Source: Glycomyces luteolus (GTDB lineage Bacteria > Actinomycetota > Actinomycetes > Mycobacteriales > Micromonosporaceae). From it: DNA of 64,000 bases. The stretch lies in NCBI RefSeq assembly GCF_027622875.1, contig NZ_JAPZVP010000023.1, forward strand, positions 1-64,000, written 5' to 3'. A program made the translations under genes and the position numbers. Below are positions 1 through 10,406 of the stretch, piece after piece. Below the pieces are notes generated by a model, which was not told the origin of the DNA, did not search any database, and saw nothing but the letters and a program-made list of their open reading frames with translations. Numbering within the stretch: the stretch's first letter is position 1; every line of letters begins with the position of its first letter.

Positions 1-59
1 GTGTCGCTGAAGCCATGGCCGGTATCGCCCGCCTCCACAACCTCACGATGACCGGCTGA
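1..59 (+). CDS. C-terminal fragment of an unidentified gene
   Basis: The window opens inside a reading frame that starts at base 3 and stops with TGA at 57-59. The last residues read ..AEAMAGIARLHNLTMTG. The fragment is too short to assign to a family. Third-position G/C is typical of the surrounding genes, so it is probably the true end of a plus-strand gene convergent with the ROK regulator. Confidence 0.35.
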   Translation, partial: VAEAMAGIARLHNLTMTG

Positions 60-140
60 CCGGCCGATCGGTCTTCGGTTGTTCTGGCTTTCACACAACC
101 GAGAGCAACTTGCGGGACATCGCTTAGAGACGGGTGGCGG

Positions 141-1304
141 TCAGAACTTGAGGAAGTCGCGGATCGCGAGGACGGCTCCGGCCCGCGCCCATTCGGAGAA
201 GTCGAACGGCTGGATGTCGGGTGCGGCGGGCGCGCCGTTGGGGCGGCGGCGGTACATCGCGATCGCGGCGTCGAGTTCGCCGCGCGCGAGCTCGGCCACC
301 GCGATGCCGTCGCCGGTGATGACGACCTTCTCGGGATCCATGAAGTTCGCCACCGTCGCGGTCAGGACGCCGAGCGCGTGCCCGGCGTCGCGGAACGCCT
401 GCCTGGCGGCGGGGTCCCCGCTTCGCGCGAGGTCCAGGACGGCCGCGTAGTCCAGACCCGGGGTGCGCAGTGCTCCCACGATCGCGGCCTTCGGGAGGTA
501 CGCTGCGACGCAACCGCGATGGCCGTGCTCGCAACGGGGCCCCGCCGGGTCGACCAGCAGGTGCTCAAGGCTCCCGGCCCTGCCGCTGGTGCCGGTCACG
601 ACCTTGCCGTCGACGACGATCCCCACACCGATCCCGGCGCCGATGGCGATGAGCACCATGGAGTCGTATCCCGCACCGACGCCGAACCAGTGCTCGGCCG
701 CAGTCAGGGCGTGCACGTCGTTCTCAGCGGTGGCGGGGATGCCCAGGCGCTCGCTCACGAGGTCGGCCAGCGGCACGTCGCTCCACCCGAGGAACGGCGA
801 CTCCAGGACGATCTGGCGCCCGTTGGCGGATGCCACGTCGCCGGCAAGGCCGATCCCGGCCGCGGTGATGTCCGGGTATTCGCCCGCGAGGCGCTCGCGG
901 ACGGCGCCGATCTGCCCGACGACCTGCTCCACGCTCTGCGACGCCAGCGGCTCGTCGTACTCGGCGAGGGCCTGTGCGGTGAGGTCGGTGACCACGGCGA
1001 ACAGCCGGTCGCCGGTGAGCTTGACGCCCAGGAACCGCCTGCCTTCGGGACGGATGCGCAGGACCTCGCCGGGCCGACCGGCGGCGCTGCGCAGCTCGAC
1101 CGCGCTGTCCCCGATCAGGCCCTGCTCGATGAGTGTGCGGGTGACACGAGTGAGGCTGGCCCGAGACATGCCGAGTTCCCGCGCGATCGCCGCGCGGGTC
1201 TGCGGGCCGCGGATCAGCAGCTCGCGAAGCGTGCTGCGTTCCAGGCCGGTCATCGCCGCCCGCGCCGGTGGCTCCTTGGTCGCCGAAGCCGCCGTCTGCT
1301 CCAT
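141..1304 (-). CDS. ROK-family transcriptional regulator
   Basis: The protein is about 387 aa. An N-terminal winged helix-turn-helix (about residues 15-75, LRELLIRGPQTRAAIAREL then SRASLTRVTRTLIEQGL) is fused to a ROK sugar-kinase-like domain. That domain shows the glycine-rich phosphate motif (IAIGAGIGVGIVVDG), GRAGSLEHL and the Cys/His motif CEHGHRGC. ROK repressors normally sense sugars or sugar phosphates. The ATG at 1302-1304 was chosen because HTH homology begins soon after it and an AAGGGA-like ribosome site precedes it; the frame stays open upstream to 1511 but would then read through the promoter region. It is divergent from the glycoside hydrolase genes, so control of that island is likely (inference). 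Confidence 0.85.
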   Translation of the reverse strand: MEQTAASATKEPPARAAMTGLERSTLRELLIRGPQTRAAIARELGMSRASLTRVTRTLIEQGLIGDSAVELRSAAGRPGEVLRIRPEGRRFLGVKLTGDRLFAVVTDLTAQALAEYDEPLASQSVEQVVGQIGAVRERLAGEYPDITAAGIGLAGDVASANGRQIVLESPFLGWSDVPLADLVSERLGIPATAENDVHALTAAEHWFGVGAGYDSMVLIAIGAGIGVGIVVDGKVVTGTSGRAGSLEHLLVDPAGPRCEHGHRGCVAAYLPKAAIVGALRTPGLDYAAVLDLARSGDPAARQAFRDAGHALGVLTATVANFMDPEKVVITGDGIAVAELARGELDAAIAMYRRRPNGAPAAPDIQPFDFSEWARAGAVLAIRDFLKF

Positions 1305-2929
<1,625 letters not shown>

Positions 2930-2970
2930 CTGACCGGTGCAAACGGGTAGTGGACGCTCCACTGTCAGAC

Positions 2971-3003
2971 TGAAGCCGCCCCGCGAGGCGCGGGGCGGCT
3001 TCA
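2971..3003 (+). terminator. Rho-independent-like hairpin after the GH12 gene
   Basis: A perfect 14-bp stem (TGAAGCCGCCCCGC with its complement) encloses a 5-base loop about 40 bases after the stop. No U-run follows, as is common in actinobacteria. Confidence 0.75.
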
Positions 3004-3392
3004 GATCGGCGAGGGCGCCCTCGCGGGCGAAGACCAGGCCGGGAGGTGGAGCGCGATGCGCGGGCCAGCCCTGGCGGCCGGTGCGCCCGCTAGGTCCAGA
3101 GCGCGAAGCTGTTGCCGTGAAGTCGGCGCCGCCGGCCGAGGAAGTGATCTCGGGTGGCCCGCGGTGCGGCGGCGAGGAGCGATCCGCGTCGGATGAAGGA
3201 CACGCCTTCCTCGAGGAACTCGGCTTCCTCCCGCGACATTCATGAATGTATCGCGATGTGATTAATTAGATCATGTAACAAAAACGATGCCTACGTCCTT
3301 CCCAAGTCCCGTCAAAATGCCGGAAATCGGGTGTTCTGGTGTGCAGCATCGCCTGCATTCCTCGGGCAGACGCCTCGATGATGCTTTCTTTC
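3004..3392. other. Gap without a convincing gene
   Basis: A minus-strand frame from ATG at 3239 to a stop at 3090 would give 49 aa beginning MSREEAEFLEEG. Its composition looks coding, but it has no clear ribosome site and no recognised family, so it may be a gene remnant. The AT-richer stretch from about 3240 to 3392 leads into promoter B. Confidence 0.3.
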
Positions 3393-3437
3393 GTTTCATC
3401 GTTTGACAAATGCCACGATGTCTGCGTACCGTACTCC
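3393..3437 (+). promoter_or_regulatory. Promoter/operator element B, shared with 1418-1462
   Basis: TTGACA at 3403-3408, an 18-base spacer and TACCGT at 3427-3432 are embedded in the same conserved context as element A. The GH5 start codon lies about 86 bases beyond the -10. Confidence 0.75.
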
Positions 3438-3518
3438 CGGCGGGCCAACATCTACATATCTCGATGCATCCGACCCTTGGTCCCGCGCACAATCCCCTTT
3501 CTCGGCAAGGAGTCTTGA

Positions 3519-5576
3519 ATGAGTCCAACCACTGACCACAGACGGCGGCTGCGTCTCGGCGTGATCGCCGGCGCGGCGGTCGCCGCGATGACGGCCGGTC
3601 TTTTCGGCGCGGTCAGCGCTCAAGCGGCCCAAGGCTGCCAGGTCGACTACGAGGTCACCGGCGAATGGCCCGGCGGTTTCATCGCCGCCGTCGAGGTCAC
3701 CAACCTCGGCGACCCGGTCGACGGCTGGAGCCTCGAATGGACCTGGCCCGACGGCCAGCGCGTCACCAACATGTGGAACGCCGAGCACACGGGCTCCGGC
3801 GAGACCGCCACGGCTGAGAGCCGCGGCTACAACAAGAAGGTCGCCACCGGCGACACCACCGCCTTCGGCTTCACCGGCTCCTGGTCGGGTGAGAACACCG
3901 ACCCGACCGAGTTCCGCCTCAACGGGCGCCTCTGCGACGGCACCACCGGCGAGCCCACCGAGACGCCCACAGGCGGCCCGCAGGAGTGGGACAACGCCAT
4001 GGACCAGGTCGCTGACATGGAGCCGAGCACGAACATCGGCAACACGCTCGACGCCCTCGGCGGCGAGACCGCTTGGGGCAACCCGATGATCACGGAGGAA
4101 CTGCTCCAGACCTACAAGGCCGAGGGGTACAACTCGATCCGCCTGCCGGTCACCTGGGACGAGTTCACCGGCCCGGCACCGGATTACACGATCGCGCCCG
4201 AGCGCATGGAGCGCGTCGCGCAGGTCGTGGACTGGGCGCTGGAGAACGACCTCCAGGTCATGATCAACCTCCACCACGACTCGTGGATGTGGCTCGACGA
4301 GCTGCCGAACGACCACGACAACGTGCTGGCCAAGTTCGAGTCGATGTGGACGCAAATCGCCGAGCGGTTCAAGGACTACCCGGACGCGCTGTCGTTCGAG
4401 AGCAACAACGAACCCCAGTTCGTGGGCAAGGAAGGCGACGCGGGTGACCCGTACAACGAGGAGCTCAACCGTGCCTTCTACGACATCGTCCGGGCCTCGG
4501 GTGGGAACAACACCGACCGTCTCCTGGTCCTGCCGACGCTGAACACCAACGCCGCGCAGGAGCGACTCGACCCGCTCAAGGCCATGATCGACAGCCTGAA
4601 CGACGACATGGTCGCCGCGACGATCCACTACTACGGTTTCTGGCCGTTCTCGGTGAACGTCGCCGGGTTCCCGACCTACGAGGAGCAGTCCCAGGCGGAC
4701 CTCGCGGGCTCCTTCCAGCGGACGCACGACACCTTCGTGGCGAACGGCATCCCGGTCATCGTGGGCGAGTGGGCGATCCTGAACTACGGCGTGACCGGTC
4801 CCGAGGTGGTCGAGTACGGGGAGATGCTGAAGTTCTTCGAGGACCTGCAGTTCCAGGCCCGTGAGTACCACTTCACGACGATGATCTGGGACGCGATCCA
4901 GTTCCTCAACCGCAACACCCTGGAGTGGCACGACCAGTACCTCCAAGATCGGATCTCCTCCAGCTGGACGACCCGCTCGGGTGCGACCTCGTTCGACCGG
5001 ATCTACCTCGAGAAGGCCGGGACCATCGGCGACGTGTCGCAGACGCTGGACCTCAACGGCCTCGAGTTCGAGGGCCTGTGGGACGGGGACACGCAGCTCG
5101 TCGAGGGCACCGACTACACGCTCTCGGGTGACACGCTGACCTTCAAGGCCGCGGCCCTCACCCGTCTCGCGGGCGACCGGGCCTACGGCACCAACGCCAC
5201 CATCGAGGCCCGCTTCTCCGCGGGCGTCCCGTGGCGCATCAACATCATCACCTTCGATCAGGCCGTGCTCTCGGACGCGACCGGGACGACCTCGCTCACG
5301 ATCCCGACGCAGTTCAACGGCGACCGCATCGAGCAGATGGAGGCGCACTACGCGGACGGCTCCAACGCCGGCCCCGCCGAATGGACGCCCTACCAGGAGT
5401 CCAACGTGAGCTGGCTGCCGAACTACAGCGGCGGCACGATCACCGTTCCGGCCTCCTTCGTGAACGCGATCAGGGACGGCGAGCCCGTCACGATCACGTA
5501 CCACTTCTGGGGCGGCGACTCCGTCGACTACACCGTCACCAAGAACGGCTCGACCGTGACCGGCACGGCCTCCTAG
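3519..5576 (+). CDS. Modular secreted endoglucanase: CBM2, GH5 (subfamily 4 type), X2, CBM46
   Basis: The protein has 685 aa. A signal peptide is cut near Ala36. A CBM2 module at about 38-140 is closed by Cys40 and Cys139. A Thr/Pro/Glu linker leads to a GH5 barrel at about 155-490 with NIGNTLDA, ETAWGNP, IRLPVTW, the acid/base Glu298 in SNNEP and the nucleophile Glu417 in VIVGEW; the first three motifs are typical of GH5_4. A CBM_X2 Ig-like module (about 491-570) and a CBM46-like module (about 575-685, ending in TITYHFWGGDSVDYTV) follow, as in Bacillus Cel5B-type enzymes. GH5_4 enzymes act on cellulose, xyloglucan or mixed-linkage glucan. AAGGAG precedes the ATG, and element B drives it. Confidence 0.92.
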   Translation: MSPTTDHRRRLRLGVIAGAAVAAMTAGLFGAVSAQAAQGCQVDYEVTGEWPGGFIAAVEVTNLGDPVDGWSLEWTWPDGQRVTNMWNAEHTGSGETATAESRGYNKKVATGDTTAFGFTGSWSGENTDPTEFRLNGRLCDGTTGEPTETPTGGPQEWDNAMDQVADMEPSTNIGNTLDALGGETAWGNPMITEELLQTYKAEGYNSIRLPVTWDEFTGPAPDYTIAPERMERVAQVVDWALENDLQVMINLHHDSWMWLDELPNDHDNVLAKFESMWTQIAERFKDYPDALSFESNNEPQFVGKEGDAGDPYNEELNRAFYDIVRASGGNNTDRLLVLPTLNTNAAQERLDPLKAMIDSLNDDMVAATIHYYGFWPFSVNVAGFPTYEEQSQADLAGSFQRTHDTFVANGIPVIVGEWAILNYGVTGPEVVEYGEMLKFFEDLQFQAREYHFTTMIWDAIQFLNRNTLEWHDQYLQDRISSSWTTRSGATSFDRIYLEKAGTIGDVSQTLDLNGLEFEGLWDGDTQLVEGTDYTLSGDTLTFKAAALTRLAGDRAYGTNATIEARFSAGVPWRINIITFDQAVLSDATGTTSLTIPTQFNGDRIEQMEAHYADGSNAGPAEWTPYQESNVSWLPNYSGGTITVPASFVNAIRDGEPVTITYHFWGGDSVDYTVTKNGSTVTGTAS

Positions 5577-5590
5577 AAGGCACTGACACG

Positions 5591-5632
5591 GCGGCGTGAG
5601 GATCTCTCAGACGAGGAGGACCCTCACGCCGC
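5591..5632 (+). terminator. Hairpin between the convergent GH5 and GH74 genes
   Basis: An 11-bp stem, GCGGCGTGAGG with CCTCACGCCGC, lies just after the GH5 stop and may serve both convergent genes. Confidence 0.65.
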
Positions 5633-5708
5633 TCTGTTCCCTGCTCTCTTCGCACTCGAAAGACCGATCGAGTACCGCGTGGACCCGTTGGTCGCCGCCC
5701 GCAACGTC

Positions 5709-8084
5709 TCAGTCGATGATGTCGCCGTAGATCAGGCCGCGGCCGTTGGTGGCGATGTAGACCCGGCCGTACACGTCCGGGTCGCCGGAGACGGCCTTGC
5801 CGGTCCAGCCCCACTGGTGGGCGTCGTCGTTGATCCGCTGCCAGTTGCGGCCCTCGTCGGTCGAGCGCCAGATCCCGCGAACGCCACCGGCTTTCGCCGA
5901 GGTGTAGATCGCCGGGTAGCCGTACCGGGTGCGGCTCTTGCCGAAGCCGACCGCGTCGGCCTCCTCGAAGTCGCGCACCCGCCGCCAGGTCCTGCCGCCG
6001 TCGACCGAGCGCCACATGCCGTACGCCTTGCCGGCTTCGCCGCCGGTGAGCCACAGGTGCTTCGCCTTGCCGGGGACCGCGCGGAGCTCCACGGGCCCTT
6101 CGGAAGGCAGACCGGTCGCGCCCGTCGCGGCGAAGGCCAGGCCGCTGTTCGTGCTGGCGTAGCAGACGCCTGAGGCGAAGGCGTACAGGCGGTTCGGGTC
6201 GGCCCTATCGGACCGCACGAGCGCTCCGGCGGGGAGTCCCTCGACGGCGGTCCAGGATTGGCCGAGGTCGGTACTGCACACCGGCGTGGTCTCCCCGTCC
6301 CCTGGGGACCAGACGATCACCGCCCCGTCGGCGCTCACCGCGACGGTGCCCGCGTTGCCGCCGCCCGCGACGCCGTCCAGGCGCTTCGTGGTCAACCAGG
6401 CCGCACCGCGATCGAGGGAAACGCCCACGTGCCCGTCGGCCTCGCCTTCGACATCGCCCGTGCCGACGACGACGTCGGGGTTCAGGCCGGCGAAGTCGAG
6501 GCTGCGGCCGGACGTCCAGTTCGGGCGGCGGATCATGACGCCCGGCTGATCGAGGTCGGTCTGGACGAACCCGCCGAGGTCGCCCATCGCCGAGACGAGG
6601 GTCCCGCCGAGCGCGGCGATGTCCTGTACCGCGGTCTCCTCGATCCCTTGGACGCGGATGCCCACGTCGAACGGCTCGACCGGCAGCGGCACCTGGCGTC
6701 CGGCCGCGTCGTCCCAGCCGACCAGCGGGCCCTGCGCGTCCCAGGCCGTCAGCTGCTCGGTGCCCCAGATGGTCCCGCCGATCCACATGACGCGGTCGGA
6801 GTCGTGGGGGTCGATCGAGAGGGCGTCGATCATCCAGCCGTGCTTGATCGCGTAGGCCGGGCCGTCGTCGACCTTGCCGAACGTCAGCCACTCATTCCCG
6901 GTGGGGTCCAGGGTGAACCGGTCGGTGCGCTCCGGAGGCCACGACCAGTTCGCGTCCCACGCGTAGTCCCAACTGGTCTGCCAGGTGGCGCCGGAGTCCG
7001 TGGATCGGAACAGGATCTCGTCGGGGTACCAGTGGTTCTCGGTCGCGGCCATCAGCGTCCCGGGTCGCTGCCGGTCGACGGTGATGCCGCCGAATCCCGG
7101 TATGGTGCCGAGCGGGTCGTACGCGGGGGTGACGTCGGTCCACTCGCCGGTGGCCAGCGCCAGGCGCTGGATCGAGCCGCCTCTGCCGGTGGCGGGCGGG
7201 CCGTTGTAGGGGCCGGGGTCCCAGCTGGTGACGATGAACAGGTGGCCGTTCTCGTGGTCGATCGCGGCCTGCTTGGGGATGGTGCGATTGCCGTCGGCGG
7301 TCCCGAGCGCGGTCGCCGCGCCGGGGACGGGCTGCCAGGTCCGGCCGCGGTCGGCGGAGACGTACAGCGGGTCTGCCGGGTCGGCGACGCCGACGAGGAT
7401 CCGGCCGTCCTGGGCGAACTCGATCCAGATGACGCCCTGGTTGTCGCCGGAGTAGGGGTCGCCGGGGGTGACGACGAAGTTCCCGGGGTTCGGAAAGTCG
7501 GTGACCTCGGCCCAGGTGCGGCCATGGTCGTGGGAGCGCCACAGGCCGTTGCCGTTCGGGGCTCCCAAGTAGACGACCGCGTTGTCGTGCGGATCGACGG
7601 CCAGGCGCTCGCCCATCCCGCGGCCGGGCATGTTGCCGCCCTGCTTGAACGGCAGCTCGGCCGCACCCCAGGTCTGCCCGTAGTCGTCGGAGTAGAGGAC
7701 CGCGCCGGAGGTCGGGTCCCAGTCTTTCGTGTAAGTCCCGACCGCCGCGTACACGCGGTTCGGCTCAACCGGGTCGGTGGCGACCGAGACGACGCCGGTC
7801 CAGCCCCACTGGTCCCAGCCGATCCAGTCCAGCAGCGGCTTCCAGGTCTGGGTCGGTTCCTGCCAGCGGTAGAGGCCCCCGATGTCGGTGCGGGCGTAGA
7901 TGAGGCCGGCTTCGGTCTCGTTGAAGACGATGCCGGGGACCCAGCCGCCGCCGTTCACGATCGCGTTGCGCCAGGTGTAGGCGTCCTCGCAGCGGCCGGA
8001 GGTCTTGGCTTGGGCGCCAGTGGGAACAGCGGCGGCCGCGACAGCGGCGGCGCCGAGTGAAGCGGCGAGAGTGCGTCGTCGCAC
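5709..8084 (-). CDS. Secreted GH74 xyloglucanase
   Basis: The protein is about 791 aa from the GTG at 8082-8084, which has GGAG eight bases upstream; an in-frame start further upstream would sit on top of the operator. The N terminus starts VRRRTLAASLG and ends AQA, compatible with a Tat or Sec signal. The rest is the two seven-bladed propellers of GH74, with many sialidase-like Asp-box repeats (S.D.G.TW). The two catalytic Asp motifs are present: ARTDIGGLYRW (Asp67) and SAMGDLGGF in the second half. GH74 enzymes cleave the xyloglucan backbone. There is no CBM. It is convergent with the GH5 gene. Confidence 0.93.
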   Translation of the reverse strand: MRRRTLAASLGAAAVAAAAVPTGAQAKTSGRCEDAYTWRNAIVNGGGWVPGIVFNETEAGLIYARTDIGGLYRWQEPTQTWKPLLDWIGWDQWGWTGVVSVATDPVEPNRVYAAVGTYTKDWDPTSGAVLYSDDYGQTWGAAELPFKQGGNMPGRGMGERLAVDPHDNAVVYLGAPNGNGLWRSHDHGRTWAEVTDFPNPGNFVVTPGDPYSGDNQGVIWIEFAQDGRILVGVADPADPLYVSADRGRTWQPVPGAATALGTADGNRTIPKQAAIDHENGHLFIVTSWDPGPYNGPPATGRGGSIQRLALATGEWTDVTPAYDPLGTIPGFGGITVDRQRPGTLMAATENHWYPDEILFRSTDSGATWQTSWDYAWDANWSWPPERTDRFTLDPTGNEWLTFGKVDDGPAYAIKHGWMIDALSIDPHDSDRVMWIGGTIWGTEQLTAWDAQGPLVGWDDAAGRQVPLPVEPFDVGIRVQGIEETAVQDIAALGGTLVSAMGDLGGFVQTDLDQPGVMIRRPNWTSGRSLDFAGLNPDVVVGTGDVEGEADGHVGVSLDRGAAWLTTKRLDGVAGGGNAGTVAVSADGAVIVWSPGDGETTPVCSTDLGQSWTAVEGLPAGALVRSDRADPNRLYAFASGVCYASTNSGLAFAATGATGLPSEGPVELRAVPGKAKHLWLTGGEAGKAYGMWRSVDGGRTWRRVRDFEEADAVGFGKSRTRYGYPAIYTSAKAGGVRGIWRSTDEGRNWQRINDDAHQWGWTGKAVSGDPDVYGRVYIATNGRGLIYGDIID

Positions 8085-8127
8085 GAGTGCTCCAAATGGG
8101 AGAGGAGTGATGGGGGTGGTAGGGATA

Positions 8128-8165
8128 TGTAACCGTTTACTTAATTTTGAGACCCAACATAACAA
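8128..8165 (-). promoter_or_regulatory. GH74 promoter with overlapping LacI-type operator
   Basis: Read on the minus strand, TTGTTA (8165-8160), a 16-base spacer and TAAGTA (8143-8138) form a plausible promoter. The plus-strand sequence TGTAACCGTTTACT (8128-8141) overlaps the -10 and fits the partly palindromic operator form of LacI-family sugar repressors. No LacI gene lies in this window. Confidence 0.6.
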
Positions 8166-8340
8166 GCCGGTCCCTTCTGGGCAAGGGACTCAGGCGATGT
8201 TTCGTTGAGCGGGTTGACAATAAGAGCCGACGCCTCGCCATCTGCCAAGCACGGCCCCACTCGGCCGCGGTGCCGAAGCACTGGGCTCGGGGACCGACCA
8301 CGTGCCAAGGTGCTCGGAACCGGCGAGCGCCCTGTCGCGA

Positions 8341-9321
8341 TCAGAAGAACGTGTGCTGGCGGGCCGCGTACGGTTCCTCGAGCGCGGCGATCTCCGCGTC
8401 GGTGAGTGCGATGTCCAGCGCGGCGACCGCGTCGGTCAGGTGGTGCGCCTTGGTCGCGCCGATGATCGGCGCGTCGACGACCGGGTTCTTGAGGACCCAG
8501 GCCATCGCGATCGTCGCCATCGAGACCCCGCGGTCGGCCGCGATCGTGCCGACCGCGTCCACGATCGCCTTGTCGGTGTCGAAGACCGTCGGGCGCCCGT
8601 CGAAGTCGGTGTCACCGGTGACCTCCGAACGCGAGGTGCCCTTCGCTCCCCAAGGGCGTGCGACCCGGCCCGCGGCGAGCGGACTCCACGGCATCGAGCC
8701 CACGCCCTCATCCTCGAGGAGGCCGAACATCTCGCGCTCGTCCTCGCGCTGCAGCAGGCTGTACTGGTCCTGCATCGAGACGAACGGAGTCCAGCCGTTC
8801 GCCCGGGCGCTGTACTGCATCTTGGCGAACTGCCACGCCCACATCGACGAGGCGCCGACATAGAGGGCCCTGCCGGACTTCACCACGTCGTGCAGGGCCT
8901 CCATGGTCTCCTCGACCGGCGTCTCGGGGTCGAAGCGGTGGATCTGGAGCAAGTCCACGTAATCGGTGCCGAGCCGCTCGAGTGAGGCGTCGACCTGCTC
9001 GAAGATCGCCTTCCGCGACAGACCGGAGCCGCCGGGGCCCTCGTGCATCGGGAAGAAGACCTTGGTCGCGAGCACGATGTCCTCACGGCGCGAGAACTTC
9101 CGCATCGCCTGCCCGACCAGCTCCTCCGAGGAGCCGGCCCCGTAGGCGTTGGCGGTGTCCCAGAACGTGATGCCCAGCTCCACGGCCTGCTTGAAGACCG
9201 CCTCGGCGTCCTCGCCCTGGAGCGTCCACGGCGACCACCCGCCGGGCACACCGAAACTCATGCACCCCAGCGCCAGCCGACTGACCTTCAGACCCGATCC
9301 GCCCAGCCGCGTGTATTCCAT
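8341..9321 (-). CDS. Aldo/keto reductase
   Basis: The protein has 326 aa and covers a whole AKR barrel. The catalytic tetrad is visible as Asp55 and Tyr60 (DTANAYG), Lys87 (LATKVF) and His128 (QIHRFD). The C-terminal NADPH site includes PIIGATKAHHL. It resembles the AKR11/YajO-like group of NADPH-dependent carbonyl reductases; the substrate is unknown. AGGAGG precedes the ATG at 9321. It is divergent from an XRE/MmyB-type regulator, a pairing often seen with reductase genes. Confidence 0.9.
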   Translation of the reverse strand: MEYTRLGGSGLKVSRLALGCMSFGVPGGWSPWTLQGEDAEAVFKQAVELGITFWDTANAYGAGSSEELVGQAMRKFSRREDIVLATKVFFPMHEGPGGSGLSRKAIFEQVDASLERLGTDYVDLLQIHRFDPETPVEETMEALHDVVKSGRALYVGASSMWAWQFAKMQYSARANGWTPFVSMQDQYSLLQREDEREMFGLLEDEGVGSMPWSPLAAGRVARPWGAKGTSRSEVTGDTDFDGRPTVFDTDKAIVDAVGTIAADRGVSMATIAMAWVLKNPVVDAPIIGATKAHHLTDAVAALDIALTDAEIAALEEPYAARQHTFF

Positions 9322-9483
9322 GTTCGCCTCCTCATCGCGAAGCGGAAGCCGGCCACCGGCTCCCGGAACGATCATCACCGCCCCTCCGAACCGTGCCAAT
9401 GGTCGAATTCCCTCCTGGGACCGCCGCTGCCTAGGACAGATCTCTCCCTGCCTGGAAGCCTTCAGGCCTGTCACACTGATCCC

Positions 9484-10362
9484 ATGACCGGCAGCGATCC
9501 GCAGCTCAACGAACTCGGCGAATTCCTCAAGGCCCGCCGCGCCGAACTCACCCCTGAGACTGTCGGACTCCCCGGGACCGCCGCCGTGCGCCGGGTTCCG
9601 GGCCTGCGCCGCGAGGAGGTCGCGCAGTTGGCCGCCATCAGCAACGACTACTACACGCGGCTCGAACAGGGCCGCATCAACGCCTCCGCGCCCGTACTGA
9701 CCGCGCTCGCCCGAGTGCTGCGCCTCGATGAGGTCCAGCGCGCCTACCTGTTCACACTCGCGGGCAAGCAGACCGCCCGCCCGCGCCGCCGCACCGCCCA
9801 GAAGGTCCGGCCGCAGCTCCAGCGCCTCCTCGACCAGCTCACCGACGTCCCCGCCGTCATCTTCGGCCGGCGCATGGACATCCTCGCCTGGAACGCCCTC
9901 GCCGCGGCCCTCCTCGGCGACTTCGCGGCGATGCCGCCCGAACGCCGCAACTACGTGCGGCTCCTGTTCAGCGAGCCCGGCTCCCGCGAGTTCTTCAAAG
10001 ACTGGGAGCTCATCGCCCGCTACAGCGTCGCCCACCTGCGCCTGGAAGCCGCCGAACACCCCGACGACCCCGCGCTGGCCGCCCTTGTCGGCGAGCTTTC
10101 GGTGCAGGACGCGGACTTCCGTCGCTGGTGGGCCGAGCACCAGGTGGCCACCAAGAGCATCTGCACCAAGGCCATCGACCACCCGGTGGTCGGCGAGATG
10201 ACCCTCAGCTGGGACATGTTCGCCCACACCGGCGAGCCCGACCAGCAACTCGTGTTGTGGTCGGCCGAGCCCGGCACCGCATCGCACGAGGCGCTCCGGC
10301 TCCTCGGCTCGTGGTCGGCGCCCGAACGCCCCTCCACGCCGGTGGAAGGGGCGCGCGACTGA
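9484..10362 (+). CDS. XRE-family regulator with MmyB-like ligand domain
   Basis: The protein has 292 aa. The N-terminal helix-turn-helix (about 10-85) carries RRVPGLRREEVAQLAAIS and YYTRLEQGR, the signature of this group. The MmyB-like domain (about 105-275) contains DILAWNALAAALLGDF, NYVRLLF and VGEMTLSWD; in relatives this PAS-like fold binds fatty-acid-like ligands. The ATG at 9484 was chosen because the domain begins about ten residues later. It probably controls the divergent reductase across the 162-base gap, which contains short inverted repeats (GCCTG..CAGGC near 9449-9466). Confidence 0.88.
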   Translation: MTGSDPQLNELGEFLKARRAELTPETVGLPGTAAVRRVPGLRREEVAQLAAISNDYYTRLEQGRINASAPVLTALARVLRLDEVQRAYLFTLAGKQTARPRRRTAQKVRPQLQRLLDQLTDVPAVIFGRRMDILAWNALAAALLGDFAAMPPERRNYVRLLFSEPGSREFFKDWELIARYSVAHLRLEAAEHPDDPALAALVGELSVQDADFRRWWAEHQVATKSICTKAIDHPVVGEMTLSWDMFAHTGEPDQQLVLWSAEPGTASHEALRLLGSWSAPERPSTPVEGARD

Positions 10363-10406
10363 TCAGTTGTGGAGATGGGCGTGTTCGTGGGCGGCGGTGC
10401 GCCGGT

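Noticed and set aside
3396-5504. A 702-codon open frame opposite the GH5 gene
   Set aside because: Composition is typical of antisense GC-rich frames, and the plus strand has intact CBM2, GH5, X2 and CBM46 modules.
8213-8240. TTGACA on the plus strand suggesting a promoter
   Set aside because: No plus-strand gene follows and no matching -10 lies at the right distance.
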